From RGIG8244 sp045639325 (GTDB taxonomy: Bacteria; Verrucomicrobiota; Lentisphaeria; Victivallales; UBA1829), in the NCBI GenBank assembly GCA_045639325.1, contig JAZUCU010000058.1, positions 62,001 to 126,000 of the forward strand: 64,000 bases of DNA, in the 5' to 3' direction. Positions 53,581 to 61,741 of the stretch are shown here, one piece after another; position 1 is the first letter of the stretch, and the number at the start of each line of letters is the position of its first letter. The position numbers and the translations under genes were made by a program. Below the pieces are notes generated by a model. The model was not told the DNA's origin and did no database searches. It saw only the letters and a program-made list of their open reading frames with translations.

Positions 53581-54812
53581 TTCATGTTTTCCTGTCTGTT
53601 TTTGTAAAGTTCCTTGACTTCGCTGTCCGTTGCGCAGCGGTTGTATACTTTCACGTAGCTGACTACGCCTTTGAATGTGGGATAGGTTTTATATCCGATT
53701 TTCGGCTTATAGATATCGAATCCGCCGACAACGAACGGTTTTTTGCCTTCTTTTTCTTTCAGTGTGGCGTTCAAAAGTTTACTGCCTTCCAGAATGCCGT
53801 TGTAATAGAAATAACCATGGGATTTCTTATATGTCATGACAACGTGAGCGGTTTCCGGGAGCGGCTGAGAGGTGTAGAACGTTTTCCAACCGCCGAAATG
53901 GGGAGCATATTTGTTGTAATTGATCATCAATGCATAGCCACCCCAATGCATACGATAGTTGAGGATTTCCATTCTTTTTGCCGGGGCCGGTTTCAGAACG
54001 AGTTCCACTGTCACTTCGTTATTCTTGATATCCAGTGCGGGATCGTAGGGGAATTCGACATAGTTTGTACCATCGAAAAGCATTCCTTTGCCGAGACTTG
54101 TTTCGCCGACTTTGTAGGGGCCGACAACGTTACCTTTCATACCTTTACCGGTCTGGTCTGCAATCTGTTTGTTATCCAGTTTATCCAAACGCCAGAATGC
54201 AACAAGAGAATCCTGAAGATTTGCCGCCGGTTTTTCAGCCGCTTTCTGTTTGTTGGAGTTCACAAAGTCAACGGCTCCGGCGGTACGGGAAAGCATGGGA
54301 GCGTTGATGTACAGTTTTGTACCTTTTTCGCAAGGCAGAAGAATGATTTCCGGCTTGAGGAAGCGTCCGCTGAAACCACCGAGCTTTGTCAGCGGTCCGG
54401 AGACAGTGTAACGTTTCCATTCGCCGGTGACGGTGACAGTTTCTTCTTTGAAACGGAAGCTGCCGAATTTTACTTTAGCACCCGCCGGTTCACTTTTCAT
54501 ATAAACGGAGAATGTGTAGGGCAGACCGGGTTTTCCGGGAGACCAGCCGTAGTTGCCTGTGAAGTATTTGACTTCACTTTTCCCCATCATTGTGAGACAC
54601 ATGGTATTGGTGTCTTTGATAAAACCGTTTTCAAGAAGCGTATGAGTACCGGGGAGCCATCCGCTGGCTCCATCCCAGAAATCCGGGTAGCCGGGTTCCG
54701 TTGCGGTTTTGAAATCCGGATTCATCAACAGATTTTTCGCTGCATTATCCTGCGCTGCGAGTGGGATCGCCATCAGCGCGGACAACAATAAGAGTTGTTT
54801 GAGTTTCATCAT
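53577..54812 (-). CDS. Secreted LamG-domain (concanavalin-like) protein
   Basis: 411 residues with a signal peptide (LLLLSALMAIPLAAQ). The N-terminal 170 residues (NLLMNPDFKTATEPGYPDFWDG) have the galactose-binding/CBM4-9 style start. The C-terminal 210 residues are a LamG-type lectin fold (DSLVAFWRLDK ... GKGMLFDGTNYVEFPYDPALDI ... FKGVVSYVKVYNRCATDSEVKELY). No enzyme residues are visible. It likely binds a polysaccharide at the surface or in the periplasm and works with the hydrolase-like protein encoded next. Confidence 0.82.
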   Translation of the reverse strand: MMKLKQLLLLSALMAIPLAAQDNAAKNLLMNPDFKTATEPGYPDFWDGASGWLPGTHTLLENGFIKDTNTMCLTMMGKSEVKYFTGNYGWSPGKPGLPYTFSVYMKSEPAGAKVKFGSFRFKEETVTVTGEWKRYTVSGPLTKLGGFSGRFLKPEIILLPCEKGTKLYINAPMLSRTAGAVDFVNSNKQKAAEKPAANLQDSLVAFWRLDKLDNKQIADQTGKGMKGNVVGPYKVGETSLGKGMLFDGTNYVEFPYDPALDIKNNEVTVELVLKPAPAKRMEILNYRMHWGGYALMINYNKYAPHFGGWKTFYTSQPLPETAHVVMTYKKSHGYFYYNGILEGSKLLNATLKEKEGKKPFVVGGFDIYKPKIGYKTYPTFKGVVSYVKVYNRCATDSEVKELYKNRQENMK

Positions 54813-54842
54813 GGTTTGTGTTCCTTATTATGTTATTATGAA

Positions 54843-55448
54843 TTAAAACAGAATTGTTGTTTTGCTGCCGCCGTTAAAATCCAACTGATTGTTGTAAACG
54901 GAGCGACGCAGCTGTTTCTGGGAATGTCCGTCAATAAAGAGGAAATTGACACCCCGATCATGGCGTCCCCAACTGTTGGAGAACAACGTCCCGTTTGTCC
55001 AAACATCTACCTGTTTTGAGTCGAGCAGGATGAAGATTGCTGTTACCGGAGTTTTTGTATCATTTTTTTGGACTTTGTCAGGTGTTGTATTGCCCAGTTT
55101 GCCATTAATACCGAAGCAGCCGTAATTCTTCTGGTCGCTGGCTTTATTCTGCGTGTTGGGGGAGGGGCACATGAAAGATTTTGATTTGTTTTGAAGTCCA
55201 TACGCCCCCAGCATTTCATGATATCTGTAGCGGTAGCCATTGAGTGAGGTGTGGAGAGGATAGCTTTTGTAATCGTTGCCGTAAAGTGTGTACGCCAGCC
55301 CGATCTGTTTCTGATTGCTGCGGCAGGTGGATTCCATACCGATCGCTTTGACTTTTCCCAATGCGGGGAGAAGCATTGCCGCCAAAATAGAAATAATGGC
55401 GATGACGACCAGCAATTCAATGAGTGTGAATTTCTGCATTTGTTTCAT
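54843..55448 (-). CDS. Type IV prepilin-like pseudopilin with H-x9-DG-type motif
   Basis: 201 residues. The N-terminus (KFTLIELLVVIAIISIL) is a prepilin with a short MKQMQK leader and Glu at +5 after the cleavage site, followed by one hydrophobic helix. The C-terminal part ends with RHDRGVNFLFIDGHSQ, an H-x8/9-DG motif of the prepilin-like proteins abundant in Planctomycetes and Lentisphaerae. Two Cys (about 42 and 94) could pair. It lies inside a glycan operon instead of a pilus operon, 22 bases after the regulator gene. The role may be surface display or substrate capture; unknown. Confidence 0.88.
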   Translation of the reverse strand: MKQMQKFTLIELLVVIAIISILAAMLLPALGKVKAIGMESTCRSNQKQIGLAYTLYGNDYKSYPLHTSLNGYRYRYHEMLGAYGLQNKSKSFMCPSPNTQNKASDQKNYGCFGINGKLGNTTPDKVQKNDTKTPVTAIFILLDSKQVDVWTNGTLFSNSWGRHDRGVNFLFIDGHSQKQLRRSVYNNQLDFNGGSKTTILF

Positions 55449-55469
55449 GGTTTCTGTCTCCTGTTTTCT

Positions 55470-56501
55470 TTATAATTGATATGGTTTGAGTTTGATTCCT
55501 GTTGAAATGTTCTTGCCGGACATGATCTGTTGTATCAACATTTCTGCGGCACAACGTCCTATCTGACGTAGCGGCGGCGCAATTACGTATGCGCCATCCA
55601 CCGGTTCTTCGTCGGAATAGGCTATCAATGGGATATTGCATTTCTGCATCCGGAGAAAATGTACGGTTTCCCGGATCAGGGTATCGCCAAGGGCAACCAT
55701 GCAGTCGATTTCCGGATGTTTCGTCATGATCTCCGTCAGATACGCACTCCCTGCGCCGGGCAAAAGTTCTTCCGTTTCCAGACGGAACAGGTGCTGTGCT
55801 TCTTTGGGAATGCCGTTGATGCTCAATTGTTCCCGGATCAAGTGGACAACATCCGATCCCAGAAGTACGTTATCTTTGATTTCCACCGGAGCAAGAATAA
55901 CGGGATTGCTTCCGCCGGCTTTCAGAATGGAACGGACAAGCATGGCTGCACCTTCCTGTGCATCTTCCATCACATACGGATGTTCCAGTGACAGTCGGTT
56001 GATATTTACAAGTGGTACGCCCAGTTCGCATAATCGCTGCAATTCTTCCGTTTTCAGAGGAATTGTGACAGCCAAAGCGTTAATCAACCCGCATTCTATC
56101 ATGTTGCAGATTCGGGTGAAACCGGCTTTGCGATATTTTTCTGTTGTGGGCAGGGAGAGATGATGGAGATAGCCGTACTCATGCTCTTCCAGGTAGGAAT
56201 TGAATCCCCGGCAGATCCGGTTGATATAGGGCGTGCTGAGGGAGAATATATCATAATTCAGCAAACCGAAATTCAGAAACCGTTTTTCCTTTTTTGCCTT
56301 TTCGGTCAGATACGTGCCTGTCCCACGGATAACGATCAAGCCATCGTCTTCGAGTATTTTCAAAGCCTTCCGCAACGTGATTGCAGTGACATTGAAATGC
56401 TTCGAAAGTTCCCGTATGCCGGGGAGTTTTGAATTATCCATCGCCAGGGCAATAATTTCATTTCTGATATGTATTGCGATCTGTTGATATTTGTTTTCCA
56501 T
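55470..56501 (-). CDS. GntR/LacI-type transcriptional regulator
   Basis: 343 residues. The N-terminal winged helix (about 1-70: LPGIRELSKHFNVTAITLRKALKILEDDGLIVIRGTGTYL) is GntR-like. The remaining 270 residues resemble the periplasmic-binding-protein fold of LacI regulators (NALAVTIPLKTEELQRL, VPLVNINR, IDCMVALGDTLIRET, PPLRQIGRCAAEMLIQQI). It should bind a sugar and control the four genes behind it. First gene of the operon; direct repeats lie between its promoter and start. Confidence 0.9.
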   Translation of the reverse strand: MENKYQQIAIHIRNEIIALAMDNSKLPGIRELSKHFNVTAITLRKALKILEDDGLIVIRGTGTYLTEKAKKEKRFLNFGLLNYDIFSLSTPYINRICRGFNSYLEEHEYGYLHHLSLPTTEKYRKAGFTRICNMIECGLINALAVTIPLKTEELQRLCELGVPLVNINRLSLEHPYVMEDAQEGAAMLVRSILKAGGSNPVILAPVEIKDNVLLGSDVVHLIREQLSINGIPKEAQHLFRLETEELLPGAGSAYLTEIMTKHPEIDCMVALGDTLIRETVHFLRMQKCNIPLIAYSDEEPVDGAYVIAPPLRQIGRCAAEMLIQQIMSGKNISTGIKLKPYQL

Positions 56502-56520
56502 GATACCTGCTTTCTGTCAC

Positions 56521-56541
56521 TATATATCAAAGTATATATCA
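56521..56541. promoter_or_regulatory. Putative operator of the glycan operon
   Basis: Direct repeats TATATATCA at 56521-56529 and 56533-56541, 12 bases apart, lie between the -10 and the regulator start. They may be binding sites for the regulator itself. Confidence 0.4.
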
Positions 56542-56551
56542 CTCTGTTGTA

Positions 56552-56580
56552 ATAATAGCATTTCGACTACTTAATGTCAA
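56552..56580 (-). promoter_or_regulatory. Promoter of the glycan operon
   Basis: TTGACA (56575-56580), 17 bases, TATTAT (56552-56557), with ATGC before the -10. Confidence 0.75.
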
Positions 56581-56691
56581 GAAAAAAAGTGTCCGAAAAT
56601 GAAAAAAAAACGGAAAAAAGAGGATTTTTTTCAGCTTTTTGGATAAAATTGCCATCAAAACTTATTTTTTTTTGAAATATTGAATTTTTAA

Positions 56692-56720
56692 TTGAAACAT
56701 TCAAGTTTCGGTGATATATT
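56692..56720 (+). promoter_or_regulatory. Promoter of the HD-domain gene
   Basis: TTGAAA (56692-56697), 17 bases, TATATT (56715-56720). GGTGATATATTACC (56710-56723) over the -10 is a near palindrome (one pair mismatched). TGGAG precedes the ATG. Confidence 0.65.
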
Positions 56721-56746
56721 ACCACTCTTATAATTATGGAGATTTT

Positions 56747-57316
56747 ATGACAGATGCTTTTGATATTATCCGGCATTTTTATCCGGAAGATACACCATTG
56801 CGCCAACTGCTGTTGAAACACAGTGAGCAGGTGCGGGATAAGGTGCGTTTTCTTGCGGAAAAATATTGCCCCGTTTCCATTGATCTGGCATTTGCAGAAA
56901 ATGGTGCGCTGCTCCATGATATCGGTATCGGACGCTGTCATGCGCCGGATATTCTTTGCTATGGGACGGAACATTATCTGTGTCATGGCGTGATTGGTGC
57001 GACCATGCTCCGGGAATTGGATTCCTCTTTGGAACCTTATGCCCGGATTTGTGAACGGCATACCGGTTCCGGTTTGACGGCGGAGGATATCCGCAAGCAG
57101 GGATTGCCATTGCCGATGCAGGATTTTCTGCCGGAAACGGCGGAGGAAAAATTGATTTGTCTGGCAGATAAATTTTTCTCCAAGTCCGGTAATCTGCAGG
57201 AAAAATCATTTGCACGTGTGCGGGCATCGCAGGCAAAATTCGGGGCGGACGCACTCCGGCGTTTTGACGAACTTTGCCGCTTTGCCGGTTTGGATGAGAA
57301 ATACGAACAACAATAA
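56747..57316 (+). CDS. HD-domain (HDIG) hydrolase
   Basis: 189 residues from ATG 56747, after GGAGATTTT. The HD phosphohydrolase fold is shown by ENGALLHDIGIGRCHAPDI (HD metal motif), CHGVIGATMLRELD, CERHTGSGL, and LADKFFSKSG near the C-terminus. Members hydrolyse nucleotides or phosphate esters; the substrate is unknown. It lies 22 bases before the amino-acid transporter gene and may share a transcript. Confidence 0.85.
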   Translation: MTDAFDIIRHFYPEDTPLRQLLLKHSEQVRDKVRFLAEKYCPVSIDLAFAENGALLHDIGIGRCHAPDILCYGTEHYLCHGVIGATMLRELDSSLEPYARICERHTGSGLTAEDIRKQGLPLPMQDFLPETAEEKLICLADKFFSKSGNLQEKSFARVRASQAKFGADALRRFDELCRFAGLDEKYEQQ

Positions 57317-57338
57317 GATAAATAAGAGAAACAACAAA

Positions 57339-58817
57339 ATGAAAAACAAAAAAACAATGTCAGCTTTTATCCGGATTTTATTCCTGATAATGCTTGCCGT
57401 ATGCACCACCGCTTGCGGCGAAAAGGAAGAACGCAAAGTTCTTAAAATGGCAACGGAAGCCACATTCCCGCCTTATGAATTTTACGAAAATGGAAAAATC
57501 ACCGGTATCGATGTGGAACTCGTCCGCACCATCGCAGACCGTCTCGGCTACGATTTGCAGGTTATCGACATGAAATTCGATGCGATCATTACGGCTGTCC
57601 GCACATCAAAAGCAGACATTGCCGCCTCCGGTATCACGGTGACGGAAGACCGTAAGAAGATGATCGATTTCACTCATCCTTACGTGCAGGCATATCAGCT
57701 GATCATTGTTGCCAATAATTCCCAGATCAAGACAAAAGATGATTTGCAAGGCAAACGAATCGGTGTACAGCAGGGGACAACCGGCGACCTTTTCGTTACA
57801 GAGAATTACAAGAAAAGTCAGCCTAACCGTTTTGATAACGGTGCATTGGCTGTTGCAGCATTGCGTAAAAATAAAATCGATGCGGTTGTGTTGGATGCGG
57901 AACCGGCAAAGATTCATGTCCGTTCCTATCCCGGCGAACTGAAACTGTTGGAAGAACCGTTGACTGGTGAAGAATATGCTTTTGCCATTGCGAAAGAAAA
58001 TAAAAAACTGCGCAATGAAATCAATTTCGAGTTGAAAAAGATGCTGGATGACGGCACGGTCAATGAGATTATTGAAAAATATAAAAACATGAAGAGTACG
58101 ACTGTATCTCCGGATGCAGAAAAAGGATTTTTCGCAAAAATCAAATCTTCCTTTGAATTGAACTTCATCAAAGATAAACGGTATATGTACCTGGTGTTCG
58201 GTTTCTGGAACACCATTCTCATGTCCTTTTTTGCTGTGGTTGTCGGGGTGGTTCTCGGTTTCTTTGTGGCTGTCATCCGCAGTACTCATGACATGACCGG
58301 GAAGCTGAAAATTCCGAATATGATCTGTCATTTGTATCTGACCGTGATCCGCGGTACTCCGGTTGTGGTTCAGCTGTTGATTATCTATTTTGTGATTTTC
58401 AGCAAATTGGATGTCAGCAAAGTGTTGGTCGGTATCATTGCTTTCGGTATCAATTCCGGCGCATATGTGGCGGAAATCATCCGGTCCGGTATTATGTCGA
58501 TCGACAAGGGACAGATGGAAGCGGGACGCAGTCTCGGTCTTTCTTATTCCAAAGTAATGCTCCTGGTGATTCTGCCTCAGGCATTCAAGAATGTGCTGCC
58601 GGCTTTGGGGAATGAATTCATTGTGTTGTTGAAAGAAACATCCGTTGCCGGTTATATTGCGCTGCAGGATTTGACCAAGGGCGGGGATATTATCCGCAGT
58701 CAGACGTATGATGCATTCATGCCGCTGATTGCCGTTGCATTGATTTATCTGGCAGTTGTGATCCTCTTTACCAAACTGCTCGGTATTCTGGAGAAAGGAT
58801 TGAAGAGAAATGAGTAA
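57339..58817 (+). CDS. Fused amino-acid ABC transporter: substrate-binding protein and permease
   Basis: 492 residues from ATG 57339. A lipoprotein-like signal (LIMLAVCTTACGEK, possible lipobox TTAC) precedes a family-3 binding domain (about 25-260: EATFPPYEFYENGKITGIDVELV, ASGITVTEDRKKMIDFT, GVQQGTTGDLF). A BPD_transp_1 permease domain with five helices follows (about 275-492), with the EAGRSLGLSYSKVMLLVILPQAFKN loop that contacts the ATPase. It is probably for polar or basic amino acids. Fused binding-permease proteins are known in this class but less common than separate ones. It overlaps the ATPase gene by eight bases. Confidence 0.92.
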   Translation: MKNKKTMSAFIRILFLIMLAVCTTACGEKEERKVLKMATEATFPPYEFYENGKITGIDVELVRTIADRLGYDLQVIDMKFDAIITAVRTSKADIAASGITVTEDRKKMIDFTHPYVQAYQLIIVANNSQIKTKDDLQGKRIGVQQGTTGDLFVTENYKKSQPNRFDNGALAVAALRKNKIDAVVLDAEPAKIHVRSYPGELKLLEEPLTGEEYAFAIAKENKKLRNEINFELKKMLDDGTVNEIIEKYKNMKSTTVSPDAEKGFFAKIKSSFELNFIKDKRYMYLVFGFWNTILMSFFAVVVGVVLGFFVAVIRSTHDMTGKLKIPNMICHLYLTVIRGTPVVVQLLIIYFVIFSKLDVSKVLVGIIAFGINSGAYVAEIIRSGIMSIDKGQMEAGRSLGLSYSKVMLLVILPQAFKNVLPALGNEFIVLLKETSVAGYIALQDLTKGGDIIRSQTYDAFMPLIAVALIYLAVVILFTKLLGILEKGLKRNE

Positions 58818-59544
58818 TACAATTTTTGAAATTAAAGATCTGGTCAAAGAATTTTCCACTTTGCGTGCCGTTGATAATGTCTCGCTGACCATCAAAAAAG
58901 GGGAAGCCGTCTTTATTGTCGGTCCCTCCGGTTCCGGTAAAAGTACTGTTCTGCGTTGTCTGAATTTTCTGGAAAAGCCTACATCCGGCGAGATTATTTT
59001 CAATGGAAAACGCATTGGCGGCTCCGAACGGGAACTGGATGCTTACCGTGCAAAAGCAGGGATGGTGTTCCAGCATTTCAATCTTTTCCCCCATTTGACA
59101 ATTAAAGAAAATATTATGCTTGCCCCGGTTAAGAATCATATTATGTCCCGCGCAGAAGCATCAAAAAAGGCGGATGCACTTCTTGCCCGTATCGGATTGG
59201 CAGATAAAGCAAAAGCTTATCCCATGCAGCTTTCCGGCGGTCAGAAACAGCGTGTTGCTATCGTCCGCGCGCTTGCCATGGAGCCGGAAGTGATTCTTTT
59301 TGACGAGCCCACTTCTGCTCTTGACCCGGAAATGGTCGGCGAAGTTTTGACTTTGATGAAAGAGCTTTCTCAGGAAGGTATGACCATGATTGTTGTGACC
59401 CACGAAATCGGATTTGCGTGCGAAGTTGCACACCGTATGGTCTTTATGGATCAGGGCAGGGTGATTGCCACCGGCACACCGGATGAACTGGTTCATAAAT
59501 CTGACAATCCCCGCGTAAAGGAATTCTTTGCAAAAGTCTTGTAA
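58810..59544 (+). CDS. glnQ: Amino-acid ABC transporter ATP-binding protein (GlnQ-like)
   Basis: 244 residues. Walker A GPSGSGKSTVL, Q-loop MVFQHFNLFPHLT, signature LSGGQKQRVAIVRALAMEP, Walker B VILFDEPTSALDPEMVGE, and H-loop VVTHEIGFA are intact. It energises the fused binding-permease protein encoded upstream. Polar amino-acid subfamily by overall sequence; the substrate is not defined. Confidence 0.94.
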   Translation: MSNTIFEIKDLVKEFSTLRAVDNVSLTIKKGEAVFIVGPSGSGKSTVLRCLNFLEKPTSGEIIFNGKRIGGSERELDAYRAKAGMVFQHFNLFPHLTIKENIMLAPVKNHIMSRAEASKKADALLARIGLADKAKAYPMQLSGGQKQRVAIVRALAMEPEVILFDEPTSALDPEMVGEVLTLMKELSQEGMTMIVVTHEIGFACEVAHRMVFMDQGRVIATGTPDELVHKSDNPRVKEFFAKVL

Positions 59545-59569
59545 ACTGACTTTTCATAATTAAAAAAAT

Positions 59570-59616
59570 GGCATTGGACTGCGGCTTTTGTCCGCTGTTC
59601 CGATGCCGTTTTTTTT
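59570..59616 (+). terminator. Terminator after glnQ
   Basis: An imperfect long stem (GGCATTGGA ... TTCCGATGCC, 59570-59607) with a GCGG/CCGC inner stem is followed by an eight-T run (59609-59616). Confidence 0.82.
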
Positions 59617-59645
59617 GTGCCCGGATGTCGGGCGAAGGCATAAAA

Positions 59646-59675
59646 AAAGAGCCTGCCGTTTCAGGCAGACTCTTT
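59646..59675 (-). terminator. Terminator after tsf
   Basis: A stem of AAGAGCCTGCC with GGCAGACTCTT (one bulge) is followed on the minus strand by seven T residues. Confidence 0.85.
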
Positions 59676-59701
59676 GAAAGTATCAGTAAAACTGATGGGG
59701 C

Positions 59702-60505
59702 TTATTCGCCGCAGACCCAGCGAACGAAGCGAACAACGTTCACATTGGGATAGAGCTTCTTGAATGTGCTCTTGTCGTCGAACATCCAAGCCTGGTTTTC
59801 GAAGCAGATTTCGCCGAACCATTTCTGGATTTTGCCACCCATGATCTTTTCGATCATAGCAGCGGGTTTACCCTGTTCAGCCAGCTGAGCAGCGCCGATC
59901 TGTTTTTCTTTTTCGATCACATCAGCGGGGACTTCAGAAGAGCGGACGTACATGGGTTTGTAAGCGACGATGTGCATACCGATCTGTTTCTGGAGAGTTT
60001 CATCAGCTTCGCCTTCGATTTCGGTGAGAAGAGCGATTTTGCCGTTGTAAACGTAGGGAGCGACGATGTTAGCAGATTCCATACGGAGAGCGCGGTTGAG
60101 AACCATCTTTTCGCCGAATTTAGCGAAGAGAGCGCCGAGTTCTTCAGCTTCGAGAGCCTGACCGGCAGCAGTGACATCGCCTTCGCCGGAAGTGGCGTTG
60201 AGGACGCGCATAGCAGCTTCTTTTGCGTATTCGAGGAACTTTTCGTTTTTAGCAACGAAGTCAGTTTCGCAAAGGATTTCAACCATGACAGCTGCTTTGC
60301 CATTGCTTGCAGTGCAGATTGTACCTTCTTTTGTTGCGCGGTCCTGACGGTTTTCGGATTTAGCGATACCGGCTTTGCGCAGGTAATCGATAGCAGCCTG
60401 CATATCACCTTCGGTCTGAACGAGAGCGTTCTTGCAATCGCCCATACCGGCGTCGGTCTTATCGCGGAGTTCTTTTACCATCTGAGCAGTAATTACTACA
60501 GCCAT
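59702..60505 (-). CDS. tsf: Elongation factor Ts
   Basis: 267 residues. N-terminal UBA-like domain (MVKELRDKTDAGMGDCKNAL, the EF-Ts signature with TxAGMMDCKxAL) and core domain ILCETDFVAKNEKF ... MHIVAYKPMYV. EF-Ts regenerates EF-Tu-GTP. It lies 32 bases after rpsB in the usual rpsB-tsf order; pyrH and frr, which often follow, are absent. Confidence 0.97.
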   Translation of the reverse strand: MAVVITAQMVKELRDKTDAGMGDCKNALVQTEGDMQAAIDYLRKAGIAKSENRQDRATKEGTICTASNGKAAVMVEILCETDFVAKNEKFLEYAKEAAMRVLNATSGEGDVTAAGQALEAEELGALFAKFGEKMVLNRALRMESANIVAPYVYNGKIALLTEIEGEADETLQKQIGMHIVAYKPMYVRSSEVPADVIEKEKQIGAAQLAEQGKPAAMIEKIMGGKIQKWFGEICFENQAWMFDDKSTFKKLYPNVNVVRFVRWVCGE

Positions 60506-60537
60506 TTTATTATCTCCTTAAAGGTAATGGTTAATGA

Positions 60538-61491
60538 TTATTCAGCTGCGACGTCAGATTTCTTGATGTCGGAAAGAGTTTTGACTTCTTTCACAGCGCG
60601 TTTGCGAGCGGGCTTTTTGCCTTCCGCTGCTTCTTCGTTGCCGGCTGTTTTTTCAGCTGCTTCGCCATCAGCATTTTTGCGGATGGTTTTGCGGGGAGCG
60701 CGTTTGGAGAATTCGCCTTTGGGAGCGCGTTTTGCTTTATCTGCGCCTTCTGCTTTTGCTTTTGCTTTTTCTTCGTCTTCTTTTGCGCGTTCTTCTGCAG
60801 CTTTTACTTTGTAGATTTCGGAAGCATCTTTGATCGCTTCTGTGAATGTATCGAAGATCACCTTGATGGATTTGACAGCGTCATCGTTTGCTGCGACCGG
60901 GTAGTCAGCCAATTCGGGGTTACCGTTTGTATCGACGATAGCGACGACCGGAATACCGAGTTTGCGAGCTTCGCGAACTGCGATATCATCGTGGCAGATG
61001 TCGATGATGACGACCACGTTCGGGAGGGTCTTCATATCAGCGATACCATCGAGGTCGCGGTGCAGTTTTGTGACATCGCGCTGCATGAGAGCGATTTCTT
61101 TTTTCTTGAGACCGGAAGCTGCATCGTTAGCGATGATTGCATCGTAATCGCGCATCTTCTTGATGGATTTACGGATTGTTTCGTTGTTTGTGAGAGTACC
61201 GCCCATCCAGCGTTCTGCCATGTAGTACATGCCAGTAGCTTCTGCGGTTTCTTTCACGATCTGCTGAGCCTGACGTTTGGTACCGACGAACAGAATGTTC
61301 GCGCCATTCATAACTTCTCTCTGGAGGAAGTTACATGCTTCGCCGATCTGACGGATCGTTTTTGTCAAGTCGATGATAGAGATTCCATTTTTAGAACCGT
61401 AGACGTATTCTTTCATCTTGGGGTTCCAGCGTTTTGTCTGATGTCCAAAATGACATCCGGCTTCCAACAAATCTTTTACTGTGATCGGCAT
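60538..61491 (-). CDS. rpsB: 30S ribosomal protein S2 with C-terminal extension
   Basis: 317 residues from ATG 61491, preceded by GAGAAAGGCG; the frame is open 35 codons further without S2 similarity. S2 core: LLEAGCHFGHQTKRWNPKM, YVYGSKNGISIIDL, FVGTKRQAQQIV, RWMGGTLTNN, VVIIDICHDDIAV and IPVVAIVDTNGNPE. After about residue 230 there is a Lys/Ala/Glu-rich tail of about 80 residues. The core alone equals E. coli S2 (241 residues), so the tail is an addition. Confidence 0.97.
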   Translation of the reverse strand: MPITVKDLLEAGCHFGHQTKRWNPKMKEYVYGSKNGISIIDLTKTIRQIGEACNFLQREVMNGANILFVGTKRQAQQIVKETAEATGMYYMAERWMGGTLTNNETIRKSIKKMRDYDAIIANDAASGLKKKEIALMQRDVTKLHRDLDGIADMKTLPNVVVIIDICHDDIAVREARKLGIPVVAIVDTNGNPELADYPVAANDDAVKSIKVIFDTFTEAIKDASEIYKVKAAEERAKEDEEKAKAKAEGADKAKRAPKGEFSKRAPRKTIRKNADGEAAEKTAGNEEAAEGKKPARKRAVKEVKTLSDIKKSDVAAE

Positions 61492-61634
61492 AACCAATCG
61501 CCTTTCTCTTTCCGGCGCTTTTGACCTGGACGGCTTTTTCTGTTTGTTTTTACCGTCAGGCAAGACAACCTGGGTTAAAGTATAACGTAACTCCACGGGG
61601 TTGGTTTAGTCGCAGAGTTCCGACGTATCTGAAT

Positions 61635-61662
61635 AATTTAGCACATATATTTGAAAAATCAA
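61635..61662 (-). promoter_or_regulatory. rpsB-tsf promoter
   Basis: TTGATT (61657-61662), 16 bases, TAAATT (61635-61640), with TGTGC before the -10. A leader of about 140 bases precedes the ATG; S2 feeds back on such leaders in other bacteria. Confidence 0.6.
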
Positions 61663-61684
61663 GCGTTTTTTTTCAAAAAAAGAC

Positions 61685-61721
61685 AAAAAAATACCGGAAA
61701 TTTGTATTTTATTTCCGGTAT
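61685..61721 (-). terminator. Terminator of the ThuA-like gene
   Basis: An 11-bp stem ATACCGGAAAT / ATTTCCGGTAT (61691-61701 and 61711-61721) is followed on the minus strand by seven T residues. Confidence 0.85.
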
Positions 61722-61741
61722 TTTGGATGATTTCAGAAAAA

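Noticed and set aside
52171..53607. 478-codon plus-strand open frame
   Set aside because: Antisense to the CBM9-like gene, which has a signal peptide and co-directional neighbours.
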